Shown here: positions 33,602 to 42,600 of the stretch, in pieces
How positions within the stretch are numbered: the first letter of the stretch is position 1
How the letters are laid out: every line of letters begins with the position of its first letter
NCBI GenBank assembly: GCA_040766665.1
Contig: JAXGQD010000005.1
Span: 1 to 64,000 of the forward strand
DNA length: 64,000 bases
Direction: 5' to 3'
Origin: JAXGQD01 sp040766665
GTDB lineage: Bacteria; Bacillota; Clostridia; Saccharofermentanales; Fastidiosipilaceae
Translations under genes and position numbers: made by a program
Notes under the pieces: model-generated
Told to the model about the DNA's origin: nothing
Database searches by the model: none
Seen by the model: the letters and a program-made list of their open reading frames with translations, nothing else

Positions 33602-35356
33602 CTAATCCTCATCTCCGAGAAACTGGGCTTGATAGAGCTTGGCGTAATAACCGCCTTCAGCCAACAAACTCTCATGACTGCCGGCTTCGCGAATGCCTTG
33701 CTCATCGACGTAGATAATCCGATCCGCATTTTTAATGGTTGAGAGGCGATGGGCAATAATCAGGGCGGTACGGCCTTGGGCTAATTCTTCGAATGAACTC
33801 TGAATAAGGTTTTCCGTTGCCGTATCGAGCGCCGAGGTAGCCTCGTCCAAGATGAGAATGGGCGGGTTCTTAAGGAAGAGGCGGGCGATGGAAATACGTT
33901 GTTTTTGCCCTCCTGACAGTGTGGTTCCTCGTTCTCCGACCAAGGTATCATACGCATCGGGTAAGCTCATGATGAAATCATGCACAGCGGCTTTTTTAGC
34001 GGCGGCCACAATCTCTTCGTCAGTCGCATCGACACGCCCGTAGCGTATGTTGTCCCGTATCGTCGCGGCAAACAAAAAGACATCCTGTTGCACAATGCCG
34101 ATTTGACGGCGCAGGGATTTGATCGTCAGATCGCGGATGTCATGATTATCAATGAGAATGCGACCGTCAGTAACCTCATAAAACCTGGGTATCAATTGAC
34201 AAAGCGTGGTTTTGCCCCCACCAGAAGGACCGACCACTGCGATGCGTTGTCCGGCAGGAATATCTAAATTGATATTATTAAGCACCTGCTGTGCTTCGTT
34301 GTAGGAAAAACTGACCTCTTCAAAGCGGATATGTCCCTTGACTTGGACGATATCCAACGCATCCGCCTTATCGATGATGTCGGATTCTACCTGCATCAAT
34401 TCGATAAAACGTTCGAAACCGGCCATACCGTTGGTGTATTGTTCAAAGAAAGCGACAAGTTTGCGGATAGGCGTCAGGAAGACGTTGACATAGAGAGTGA
34501 AGGTTAACATGTCGGTGAGGTTCATTTTGCCATTGACAATAAAATACGCACCGACGGCAATCACCGTGAGATTGAGTAGGGCGGTCATCAAATCCATTCC
34601 TGAAGAGAAGCGCGCCATCGCCCGGTAGAAACCTTTCTTCGCTTCACGATAATGACGGTTGCCGCGCTCGAATTTCTCGATCTCATAATCTTCATTGGTG
34701 AACGCTTTGGCCACACGCACACCGGAAATAGCGTTTTCCAGGTCGGCATTGATGGCAGCGGTGTTGACCTTCACACTTTTTGAACTTTTTGACATGGCGC
34801 TTCTGGAACTGATACTCAGCCACACGATAAAAGGAATCATTAAAAGCAACACCAAGGCCAGTTCCCAGCGCATCGTAAGCATGGCGATAAATGAACCACT
34901 AAGCGTGATGATTGCGATAAAGAGATCTTCGGGGCCATGGTGAGCCAGCTCTGTGATTTCAAAAAGATCGGAAATGATGCGGCTCATGAGATGTCCGGTG
35001 CGTGTCTTATCAAAAAAGCTGAAAGGCAGAGTTTGTAGGTGAGTAAAGAGGTCACGGCGCAGGTCAGATTCCATGCGTACACCCAACATATGTCCCCAGT
35101 AGCTGACAACAAATTGCAGGGCAGCGCTGATGATATAGAGTATCAGGAGCACCAGCATTAAAATGGCAAAAGTCTCGTACTTCCCCTGCGGCAGAAGTTC
35201 GCTCAGGGCAAAACGGGTCAGTAAGGGAAAAGAAAGTGCGATTAGAGCTATGCCCAGTGCACAGAACAAGTCCAGGAAAAAAATCTTTTTATAAGGCTGA
35301 TAATAGCTGAAAAAAAGTTTCAGCTTTGAGCCGAAAAATTTGTTTTTATCTTTCAT
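33602..35356 (-). CDS. ABC exporter, fused permease and ATPase (MsbA/multidrug type)
   Basis: A 584-residue half-transporter. The N-terminal six-helix domain includes RMESDLRRDLFTHLQTLPFS near residue 96. The nucleotide-binding domain carries Walker A AVVGPSGGGKTTLC near 373, the signature TTLSGGQKQRISIARL near 476, Walker B ILILDEATSALD and the switch IAHRLSTI. It would work as a homodimer or with a partner. No second half-transporter is adjacent. The substrate cannot be told from sequence. Confidence 0.92.
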   Translation of the reverse strand: MKDKNKFFGSKLKLFFSYYQPYKKIFFLDLFCALGIALIALSFPLLTRFALSELLPQGKYETFAILMLVLLILYIISAALQFVVSYWGHMLGVRMESDLRRDLFTHLQTLPFSFFDKTRTGHLMSRIISDLFEITELAHHGPEDLFIAIITLSGSFIAMLTMRWELALVLLLMIPFIVWLSISSRSAMSKSSKSVKVNTAAINADLENAISGVRVAKAFTNEDYEIEKFERGNRHYREAKKGFYRAMARFSSGMDLMTALLNLTVIAVGAYFIVNGKMNLTDMLTFTLYVNVFLTPIRKLVAFFEQYTNGMAGFERFIELMQVESDIIDKADALDIVQVKGHIRFEEVSFSYNEAQQVLNNINLDIPAGQRIAVVGPSGGGKTTLCQLIPRFYEVTDGRILIDNHDIRDLTIKSLRRQIGIVQQDVFLFAATIRDNIRYGRVDATDEEIVAAAKKAAVHDFIMSLPDAYDTLVGERGTTLSGGQKQRISIARLFLKNPPILILDEATSALDTATENLIQSSFEELAQGRTALIIAHRLSTIKNADRIIYVDEQGIREAGSHESLLAEGGYYAKLYQAQFLGDED

Positions 35357-35467
35357 GTTGAGTCGTCTTTCAATTTAGAAGAAATCTTCATTTAGCCTTA
35401 ATACAGCGCTTTTGGCGGGCATTCCTGTGTTACTATAGAGTACAGAAAAGCCGTGGAGGCGATTGGC

Positions 35468-36109
35468 TTGGGAAATTATACCACAGTAAGACAACGCTCT
35501 GAATTTTCACAGGAGATAAAGAAATCACGCTTTATCGGCTATGCAGCCCCTCTGGAAAATGAAGCAGCCGTGAGGTCATTTCTACAGGAAATCAAGTCGC
35601 TTCATCCACAGGCCAGGCATCACGTTTATGCTTGGCGCTTAGGCGGTTTTTCGGACTTACAATTGAATCAGCGCTATTCCGATGACGGCGAACCCTCCGG
35701 TACCGGTGGCTTGCCGCTTCTCAAGAAGCTGGATATGTTCAGGCTGACGCAGACAGCCCTCGTTGTGGTGCGCTATTTCGGCGGCATCCTGCTGGGCACC
35801 GGCGGACTAAGTAGGGCATACGCGAGTACGGGGGAAGGGGCTTTGGTATTGGCTAAACCACAGCTGATGCAACGCTTGGAGGTTTTTGCCACTAGCATTC
35901 CGTACGCCTTGTATGAGCTGGCAAAAAGCAATGTGCAGGAATCGGGGATGCAACTCTTTGATGAGGAATTCGGCACAAGTGTCAACTGCAAATTAGCCTG
36001 TGCTGCCGAGAGAGTGCAAGACCTGGAACAATTACTTCAGGAGCTGGGCGCTGTTAGTTTACTGATGACTCATCTTGAAAAGCGTTATGTGCCGGTGGCC
36101 GAATTGTAA
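35468..36109 (+). CDS. YigZ/IMPACT-family protein
   Basis: A 213-residue member of UPF0029. The N-terminal IMPACT fold shows EIKKSRFIGYAAPLENEAAV and HHVYAWRLGG, then YSDDGEPSGTGGLPLLKKL and VVVRYFGGILLGTGGL, all family hallmarks, followed by the C-terminal EF-G-like domain. TTG 35468 is favoured as GGAGGC lies 7 bases upstream; a GTG at 35453 overlaps that site. The family's role is unclear; ribosome or translation-stress functions have been proposed. Confidence 0.87.
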   Translation: MGNYTTVRQRSEFSQEIKKSRFIGYAAPLENEAAVRSFLQEIKSLHPQARHHVYAWRLGGFSDLQLNQRYSDDGEPSGTGGLPLLKKLDMFRLTQTALVVVRYFGGILLGTGGLSRAYASTGEGALVLAKPQLMQRLEVFATSIPYALYELAKSNVQESGMQLFDEEFGTSVNCKLACAAERVQDLEQLLQELGAVSLLMTHLEKRYVPVAEL

Positions 36110-36151
36110 GTTAACATGAATCAGTCTTGATGAATGAACGGAGTGAAGCAA

Positions 36152-36959
36152 ATGGATACAACACCTGAAAAAAACGATTCCAAACTGGCCGTATTGATTG
36201 ATGCCGATAATATTTCGGCTCGCTTTATCAAAGGCATGATGCAGGAGATTGCACGTTACGGGACACCGACAATTAAGCGTATCTATGGTGACTGGACGCG
36301 CCCTAATATGCTTAACTGGAAGATGACGCTCTTAGATTATGCAATCGCCCCGGTACAACAGTTTGGTTATACCTATGGTAAAAATGCAACGGACTCAGCC
36401 ATGATTATTGATGCTATGGATATCCTTTATGAGAATAAGGTGGATGGGTTTTGCCTCGTATCCTCCGGATAGCGATTTCACACGTTTGGCTACAAGACTG
36501 AGGGAAGCCGGTAAGACGGTTTATGGCATAGGGGAACAAAAAACACCAAACGCCTTTATCGCTGCCTGCGACAAGTTCATCTATTTGGAAATCCTCAGCG
36601 TGGACAACGAGATGGATGCGGCCATTATTGAGTCGCCCAGCGAAGGACCGGCGCCCATCAAAAGTCTCAGCCGTCCGCCCCACGAAGAAGACATCCTGGC
36701 AGGGCACCATATTCTGGAAGTCGGACCGGATGTGATCAATCTCATCAAATCCTGCATCACGGATCTGGCGGACGAGCAGGGTTGGGCCTTTCTCGGCGAT
36801 GTCGGAAATTTGCTTCTGAAAGTGAGACCGGCTTTTGATTCGCGCAGTTACGGTTACTCCAAACTCACACCTTTGATTCGTTCGATTGACGCTTTCGAAA
36901 TCAGTGAGCGTCCGACCGGTCAGAATAATGTGAAACATATTTATATTCGTATACGGTAA
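36152..36959 (+). pseudogene. NYN domain plus OST-HTH/LOTUS protein (frameshifted)
   Basis: The first segment has the NYN nuclease signature LAVLIDADNISARFIKGMMQ with RIYGDW and DSAMIIDAMD. The frame then stops at 36472 after GFCLVSSG. Removing one G from the pair at 36467-36468 continues into DSDFTRLATRLREAGKTVYG and the rest of the NYN domain, followed by an OST-HTH/LOTUS domain (LIKSCITDLADEQGWAFLGD, then YGYSKLTPLIRSID). The joined product is about 269 residues. The combination is a putative ribonuclease with an RNA-binding domain, common in bacteria and not characterised. ATG 36152 has GGAG upstream. A sequencing error is the simplest reason for the break. Confidence 0.85.
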
Positions 36960-36964
36960 ATGAA

Positions 36965-37606
36965 ATGGAAAATACCAGTCTGATTGCTACCCAGGATTTA
37001 AGTTTTCTTGGCAAAATCCGCTACCCCGACCTGCAAATCGCCGAAGGCAAAACCACTTTCATCTGTGGTGAAAGCGGCAGCGGCAAATCGAGTCTGTTAA
37101 AGCTCTTTAATGCAAGTCTCTCGCCCTCCGGCGGAGAAGTCTATTACCGCGGCCAGGCTTTGAAAACTCTTGAAACCTTGGCTTTGAGGAGAGAAGTCTT
37201 GCTCATCTCTCAAAGTGTTTTTCTTTTCGACGGCAGCATCCGTGAGAATTTCGCACAATACTTGGACTACCGTGGTTTAACTGCTCCGAATGATTCTGAA
37301 ATCCTGAAATTGCTGCGCATCTGTGCGGCTGAAGAATTACCGCTCGACGCACTCTGTCAGAATCTATCCGGTGGAGAAAAACAGAGGGTGTTCCTGGCTA
37401 TCGGATTGGCTTGCCACGCCAAGGTGCTGCTCCTGGATGAGCCCAGTTCAGCCCTTGATGAGCTGACGGCGCAAAGGCTGTTTAGAAATTTGACCGCGTA
37501 TAGTCGTGAACAGGGCATGACTTTAGTGGTGGTTAGTCATGATTTGAATTTGGCGCAGACTTTTGCCGATGAAATCATCACCTTGGAAGCGGGTGCGAAA
37601 CGATGA
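36965..37606 (+). CDS. fetA: ABC transporter ATPase, FetA/YbbL type
   Basis: A 213-residue ATP-binding protein with Walker A FICGESGSGKSSLL near residue 32, the signature NLSGGEKQRVFLAIGLA near 137 and LLLDEPSSALDELTAQ. It overlaps the YbbM/FetB-like permease gene by 4 bases. FetAB-type pairs are linked to iron export and peroxide resistance in E. coli (established), fitting the catalase-rich context here. Confidence 0.85.
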   Translation: MENTSLIATQDLSFLGKIRYPDLQIAEGKTTFICGESGSGKSSLLKLFNASLSPSGGEVYYRGQALKTLETLALRREVLLISQSVFLFDGSIRENFAQYLDYRGLTAPNDSEILKLLRICAAEELPLDALCQNLSGGEKQRVFLAIGLACHAKVLLLDEPSSALDELTAQRLFRNLTAYSREQGMTLVVVSHDLNLAQTFADEIITLEAGAKR

Positions 37607-38379
37607 ATGACGTTGTTCAAATGCAAATCTGGCAGTTTTCGTTGATTTATCTTTTACTGCTTGTCGTGCTCCTGGTCATGAAGAAAAGCCGCATTAAGCA
37701 GACTAAACTCTTACTCATTGCCAGTCTACGGATGACGCTGCAACTGGTCATTGCCGGTCTGGTGCTAAGCTATATTTTTAAAAATCCGCACCCCATATTC
37801 ATATTCGCCTATGTCCTGGCCATGATGATATTTTCGGTGCATCGCGTCCTTTCCAGAAATAAACAGCTAAACAGGCGTTTTAAACTCTATGTCGCATTAT
37901 CCTTGGTGTTTTAAGGGCTTTCGGTCTGTGTTTATTTCATTCTGGTAGTGGTGGGAGAGAGCTTGCTTAATCCTCAGTACGTGATTCCTATCGCCGGTAT
38001 GCTGATGGGAAATGCCATGACCGGTGTCAGTTTGGGTATTAAATCCTTTAATGATAGCCTGAAAGGGCAGAGAAACCGCATTGAAAGTTTACTGAATTTT
38101 GGGGTTGAGCCGGACAAAATCCTTTTGCCCTTTGTTAATCAGTCCATCGAAACAGCCTTGTTGCCAACACTCAATTCCATGTTGGGCATGGGCATCATTG
38201 CATTACCGGGGATGATGACGGGTCAGATTCTTTCCGGAACTTTGCCCACCACAGCGATTCTTTACCAGATCGCCATCATGATTGCCATAACGACCGTCGT
38301 CTGTCTGGCGGTCTTCGGTTCACTATATCTGGGCTACAAAACCTTATACAATAAACGCAATCAGATTATTCTTGACTAG
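37603..38379 (+). pseudogene. fetB: FetB/YbbM (UPF0014) permease interrupted by an in-frame stop
   Basis: The frame opens MNDVVQMQIWQFSLIYLLLL and runs to TAA at 37912-37914. The same frame continues past the stop with GLSVCVYFILVVVGESLLNP, the UPF0014 core PIAGMLMGNAMTGVSLGIKS and LPGMMTGQILSGTLPTT, ending at 38379. Read through, it is about 258 residues, the normal length. This is a nonsense codon, not a frameshift, so it may be a real mutation or a base error. With FetA it would form an iron-export ABC transporter. Confidence 0.85.
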
Positions 38380-38887
38380 GCTGTTCAAGTTTTAGCAGCA
38401 GACGTTCAGCTCTCAGTCTCTGGGCAAAAGCCGTCAGCGCATACACCAGAACTTGCTCATAAGGACCGTATAGCTGTGTTTCCAGCGTTTCATTTTCACT
38501 CAGCACCCTACGCAGATGCGTGATAAAACACTGGTGCACGCGTTCCCAACTATCATTTAGTTCTGCATTGAGCTTTGGCAAAAGCGATGCCAATTCTTGC
38601 ATGCTCAAAACAGACTTTAAAACAAAAACGAGCAGGAGAGAGGCGATATGACGGCGCTCATATCGCTTTTTGAGCGGGGCGGGAACCAGCTTTACTTTCA
38701 CATAGTTGTTGACCATGCTCGAGGAAATCTTCGCCTCATCGCTGTTCACCCAAAGGCCCTGCATCTCTTCCTGCAAAATCGCAATGAGTTGATCCATATA
38801 GAGCTCGATGCGCGGTAAATCACGCCACTCCGTTAACTGTAATGGCTGTTCCACTATAATACGTTGTGATTTTTTGCCGGTACTCAT
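38366..38887 (-). CDS. DUF1836 family protein
   Basis: A 173-residue protein. LPRIELYMDQLIAILQEEM and KISSSMVNNYVKVKLVPAPL followed by KKRYERRHIASLLLVFVLK match the DUF1836 pattern of Firmicutes, thought to contain a helix-turn-helix like MerR proteins. The ATG at 38887 is chosen over an in-frame TTG at 38899; neither has a clear ribosome site. It ends convergent with fetB, overlapping it by 14 bases. Confidence 0.75.
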   Translation of the reverse strand: MSTGKKSQRIIVEQPLQLTEWRDLPRIELYMDQLIAILQEEMQGLWVNSDEAKISSSMVNNYVKVKLVPAPLKKRYERRHIASLLLVFVLKSVLSMQELASLLPKLNAELNDSWERVHQCFITHLRRVLSENETLETQLYGPYEQVLVYALTAFAQRLRAERLLLKLEQPSQE

Positions 38888-39032
38888 AATTCTATCCAAT
38901 GTTATGCAAAATTAAGAATGTTTTAAGCGTGCTTTAATCGCTTCTCATTATAATGCCTTTACAAGGAAAGTAAAATGATATAACCTAGAAACAAATACTA
39001 GATATAAAACATTTCGAAACGAGGTGTTTAAG

Positions 39033-39779
39033 ATGATAAAACAATTAGCCTATATTTTTGGTGACTCGGTTATGAAGGGTGTCGTCTTTGACGCGGGTTC
39101 GGAGAAGTACAAAAACTTGACGGACTTGCATTTTGACCATTTCAGCGAACAATTTGATCTGGAGTTGGTTAATCGCTCCCGCTTTGGCTCCACAATACAA
39201 AAAGGAATCGAAACGGTGAAACAGGCCGTAGAGAAGAACCCACATATGCAGTACGCCATTTTAGAATTTGGCGGGAATGACTGCGACTTTTCTTGGGATA
39301 AGGTCGCTGAAGCACCGGAGGAGCCACATGATCCCAAAACTCCTTTGCCCCTGTTTATCAAGCTTTACAAAGAGTTACTTGCTTATCTTAAGTCGAAGAA
39401 TATTTTGCCTATTATGATGAACTTGCCGCCTGTGGATGGTGAGCGCTATCTGGCTTTTCTGGGAAGCCGTGGTTTATCCACTGAGGCGATTTTGAAGAGC
39501 ATCAAGACCCCGGATCAGATCTCGCGCTTTCAAGAGCTTTATTCCATCAACATCGAACGCATTGCGCATGAAACCAATACCCTGCTGGTCGATTGCCGCA
39601 GTCCTTTCTTGGATCGCCGCAATATCAAAGAAACCATCTGTGAGGACGGCATACATCCGAGTAGTGTGGGGCATCAGCTGATTTATCAGAGCTTTCTGGA
39701 TTTTATGGCAAAATTACCGGAAGACATGTTACGCATCGTCATGCCGCAACCTTACTCCAATCTTTGTTTGGATTCTTAG
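39033..39779 (+). CDS. SGNH/GDSL-family hydrolase
   Basis: A 248-residue esterase-like protein without a signal peptide. The blocks are visible: nucleophile Ser in YIFGDSVMKGVVFDAG near residue 10, Gly in FGSTIQKGI, Asn in EFGGNDCDF near 75, and the Asp/His pair in DGIHPSSVGHQLI near 213. GAGG lies 8 bases before ATG 39033. It probably hydrolyses an ester of a lipid or carbohydrate; the substrate is unknown. It is monocistronic. Confidence 0.85.
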   Translation: MIKQLAYIFGDSVMKGVVFDAGSEKYKNLTDLHFDHFSEQFDLELVNRSRFGSTIQKGIETVKQAVEKNPHMQYAILEFGGNDCDFSWDKVAEAPEEPHDPKTPLPLFIKLYKELLAYLKSKNILPIMMNLPPVDGERYLAFLGSRGLSTEAILKSIKTPDQISRFQELYSINIERIAHETNTLLVDCRSPFLDRRNIKETICEDGIHPSSVGHQLIYQSFLDFMAKLPEDMLRIVMPQPYSNLCLDS

Positions 39780-39829
39780 TTGGGCTTTAGCCAGACTGGT
39801 TTGGTGCCAGACTATGTTGGTGTCAAGAT

Positions 39830-39849
39830 TTTCGCTTAGCCAAGCGAAA
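39830..39849. terminator. Possible bidirectional terminator
   Basis: TTTCGCTT-AGCC-AAGCGAAA is a perfect 8-bp hairpin between two convergent genes, flanked by T and A runs (TTTT follows on the plus strand). Confidence 0.45.
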
Positions 39850-39922
39850 TTTTGGCTGGCCGCAAATCTTGGCACTTTCCAAAATGAGAAACTCAATAAC
39901 AGAATCAGCCCCAACCCTAAAC

Positions 39923-40930
39923 CTAACGCAGCCCCGTTGCTTTTTTCGCTTGCAACCAGCGCACCGTTTCCAATAAGGTCTCATCCAGCGGTCTGGCTTT
40001 GAATCCCAATTCCTTCTCCGCTTTAGAAGAATCAATTTCAGCATTGGATTGCAGAACCGCGATGCTATACGGCGTAAAGAAAGGTTTCTTATGGATGAGT
40101 CGGGCAAAAGCCAAGACTATCTGCGCAGCGAATTTGACCAGCTGCACCGGGAACATAATCAACTTGATAGAAGTCTTGCCGGTTGCCAGGAGCACCTTGC
40201 GATACAAATCCGCAATCGACAGTGTATGACCAGATAGCAGGTAACCCTCGCCACTACGCCCTTTTTCCATAGCGTTTTGCAAAGCCGTTGAGACATCACG
40301 CACATCGACAAAATTATACTCACCATTAAAGCAGGCAAAAGTATGCTGATCTTTCTTACCCAATAAGTAGGAAATGACTTTCCCCATCTCTGAACCACGG
40401 TAATCACCAGGCCCAATAATGCCACTGGGGAAGAGCATGACCGCATTTAAACCCCGCCTGATGCCATCATAGACGGCAGCGGTTGCTGCCGATTTGGATA
40501 AAGCATAGGGCCCCAACAAATGTAGGTCAGGAAAAGCTTCAGCGGAAGCTTCCTTCATGGCCACTCCTTTGGGCGGTTCGGGAATCGCGTGAACCGAACT
40601 GATATAAACAAGGCGCTTTACTTTATGTTGCAAACAAGCCTCTACTATATTTTTGGTGCCGTTCACATTAACTTTTTCCAATAATTGCGAATCTTTAGGA
40701 GAGATATCCACTAAGCCAGCCAGATGATAAACATAGTCTACACCTGTACATGCCTCGCTGACCTTTTCGTAATCGCTGATATCGCCTGTAATGAGCTCAA
40801 ATTCTAAACCATCAAGCGCCTTGACGGTTTCATTAGCCTGCAAAAACAAGCGCAATTTTTCACCTTTTTGTGCTAAGTCGTGCGCCAAAGTATTTCCGAC
40901 GTGGCCGGTAGCGCCTGTAATAAGAATCAT
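39923..40930 (-). CDS. NAD-dependent epimerase/dehydratase (extended SDR)
   Basis: A 335-residue extended short-chain dehydrogenase. The N-terminal MILITGATGHVGNTLAHDLA carries GxxGxxG. YHLAGLVDI, VYISSVHAIPEPP and the catalytic LGPYALSKSAATAAV (YxxxK, near residue 142) follow. It resembles dihydroflavonol-4-reductase-like and sterol-dehydrogenase-like proteins. The substrate is unknown, and no operon partners are close. Confidence 0.87.
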   Translation of the reverse strand: MILITGATGHVGNTLAHDLAQKGEKLRLFLQANETVKALDGLEFELITGDISDYEKVSEACTGVDYVYHLAGLVDISPKDSQLLEKVNVNGTKNIVEACLQHKVKRLVYISSVHAIPEPPKGVAMKEASAEAFPDLHLLGPYALSKSAATAAVYDGIRRGLNAVMLFPSGIIGPGDYRGSEMGKVISYLLGKKDQHTFACFNGEYNFVDVRDVSTALQNAMEKGRSGEGYLLSGHTLSIADLYRKVLLATGKTSIKLIMFPVQLVKFAAQIVLAFARLIHKKPFFTPYSIAVLQSNAEIDSSKAEKELGFKARPLDETLLETVRWLQAKKATGLR

Positions 40931-41111
40931 CTGCCTGCTCCTTTCTGTTACTCGAAGCGTAACGGATGACTGGGGTCTGTTCTTAATTAAAGTATAGGCG
41001 CAGGCTTAATGAAATCAATGACTCTCATGAGATACTATTGATGTGAGATATATTATCTGAGGGCTAAGCTGGCAAATACCATAAACCTCGTTATTAAAGC
41101 AGCAGGAGAGT

Positions 41112-41822
41112 TTAAACCCCACCAAGATAGGCTTCTTTAATGCGGTCATCGTCCAGCAGAGCGCGGGCCTTACCTTCGGTAATGATTTTTCCTGTCTCCA
41201 GCACGTAGGCACGTTGTGCCAGATGCAGCGCCATTTGTGCGTTTTGTTCAACTAAGAGAATCGTCATGCCTTCTTCGCTCAACGTGCGCAAAATACTGAA
41301 AATCTCATGGACCAAAATCGGTGAAAGTCCCATTGAAGGTTCATCCAGTAATAAGAGTTTGGGACGTGACATCAGCGCACGTACAATCGCCAACATTTGC
41401 TGTTCACCGCCGGAGAGTGTGCCGGCCAGTTGGTTGCGGCGCTCCTTCAAACGCGGAAAACGTTCCAAAAGCTTTGCGACATCTTTTTCGACTTCGGATT
41501 TGTCACTGCGTGTGTAAGCCCCCATCTCGATATTATCGCGCACCGACAGGGAAGTGAAGATGCGGCGCCCTTCCGGAACTTGGGCCAAACCCTTACTGAC
41601 CAATAAATGCGGTTTGATGCTGGCGGTGGGAAGATTATCAAAGATGATGCTACCGGTACGGGGTTTTAAAAGCCCGGAGATGGTTTGTAATATGGTCGTC
41701 TTTCCGGCGCCGTTTGCACCGATTAAAGTAACAATTTCGCCCTCTTTAACATGGAAAGAAACACCTTTAATAGCATGAATGGAACCATAGTAAACATGCA
41801 GGTCATCAACGCTCAAGATCAT
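41112..41822 (-). CDS. livF: Branched-chain amino acid ABC transporter ATPase LivF
   Basis: A 236-residue ATP-binding subunit. MILSVDDLHVYYGSIHAIKG, Walker A LIGANGAGKTTILQ near residue 33, QVPEGRRIFTSLSVRDNIEM, the signature LSGGEQQMLAIVRALM and Walker B LLLLDEPSMGLSP match LivF. Last gene of the operon livK-livH-livM-livG-livF, overlapping livG by 17 bases. Confidence 0.94.
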   Translation of the reverse strand: MILSVDDLHVYYGSIHAIKGVSFHVKEGEIVTLIGANGAGKTTILQTISGLLKPRTGSIIFDNLPTASIKPHLLVSKGLAQVPEGRRIFTSLSVRDNIEMGAYTRSDKSEVEKDVAKLLERFPRLKERRNQLAGTLSGGEQQMLAIVRALMSRPKLLLLDEPSMGLSPILVHEIFSILRTLSEEGMTILLVEQNAQMALHLAQRAYVLETGKIITEGKARALLDDDRIKEAYLGGV

Positions 41823-42600
41823 CGGCGCGCCCCTCGCTTCCTAAATAAGCCCCGATAACGCGCTTGTTGCTGCGTACCTCGGCGGCTGTGCCCTGAGCAA
41901 TCACCATGCCATAGTCCAAAACGACAATCTTTTGGCAGATGCCCATAACGAGCTTCATATCGTGCTCGATCAGCAGTATCGAGATGTCAAAGTTTTTCAT
42001 GATTTTGCCGATGGTGTCCATCAGCTCCTGGGTTTCGGTCGGGTTCATGCCGGCGGCCGGTTCATCAAGTAGCAAGACCTTAGGATGGGTTGCCATAGCA
42101 CGGCAGATTTCCAGTTTGCGCTGGCGACCGTAGGGCAGATTGCCGGCCATGAGGTCAGCGGCGTCTTCCATTTCAAAGAGACGCAGTAGCTTGCGCGCTT
42201 CCTCGTCGTCCGCTTTTTCCTGCTTCCAATAGGAGGGCATACGCAGTATACCGCTGAGCAAGCCGTAACGTCGCTGTTCACTGAAGCCGACTTTGACGTT
42301 ATCGAGCACCGACATCTGTTTAAAGAGTCGGATGTTTTGAAAGGTGCGGGCTAAACCGTTATCAACGGCTTGAAAGGTTTTTTTCCCCATCGCGGATTTA
42401 CCGTCTACGATGATGCTGCCACTATTGGGGTTGTAGACATTCGTTAATAGGTTAAAGACCGTCGTCTTTCCGGCTCCATTAGGGCCGATTAAACCAACTA
42501 TCTGGTTTTTGTCCACGTCAAAGCTGACTTTTTCGACGGCTTTGAGACCGCCGAATTGAATGGATAAATCTCTTACTTCAAGCAAAGCCACAAAGCTCAC
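41806..42600 (-). CDS. livG: Branched-chain amino acid ABC transporter ATPase LivG
   Basis: A 264-residue ATP-binding subunit with Walker A LIGPNGAGKTTVFNLLTNVY near residue 36, the LivG-typical ARTFQNIRLFKQMSVLDNVK, an LSGG-like signature PYGRQRKLEICRAMA and Walker B VLLLDEPAAGMNP. It overlaps the livM stop by 4 bases. GTG 42600 is given, but GTG 42591 has better spacing to the GAGGTG site, so the product may be three residues shorter. Confidence 0.94.
   Translation of the reverse strand: MSFVALLEVRDLSIQFGGLKAVEKVSFDVDKNQIVGLIGPNGAGKTTVFNLLTNVYNPNSGSIIVDGKSAMGKKTFQAVDNGLARTFQNIRLFKQMSVLDNVKVGFSEQRRYGLLSGILRMPSYWKQEKADDEEARKLLRLFEMEDAADLMAGNLPYGRQRKLEICRAMATHPKVLLLDEPAAGMNPTETQELMDTIGKIMKNFDISILLIEHDMKLVMGICQKIVVLDYGMVIAQGTAAEVRSNKRVIGAYLGSEGRADDLER

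Noticed and set aside
36414..36938. Minus-strand frame of 174 codons over the NYN gene
   Set aside because: Antisense of the LOTUS-containing half, which matches its family once the frameshift is repaired.
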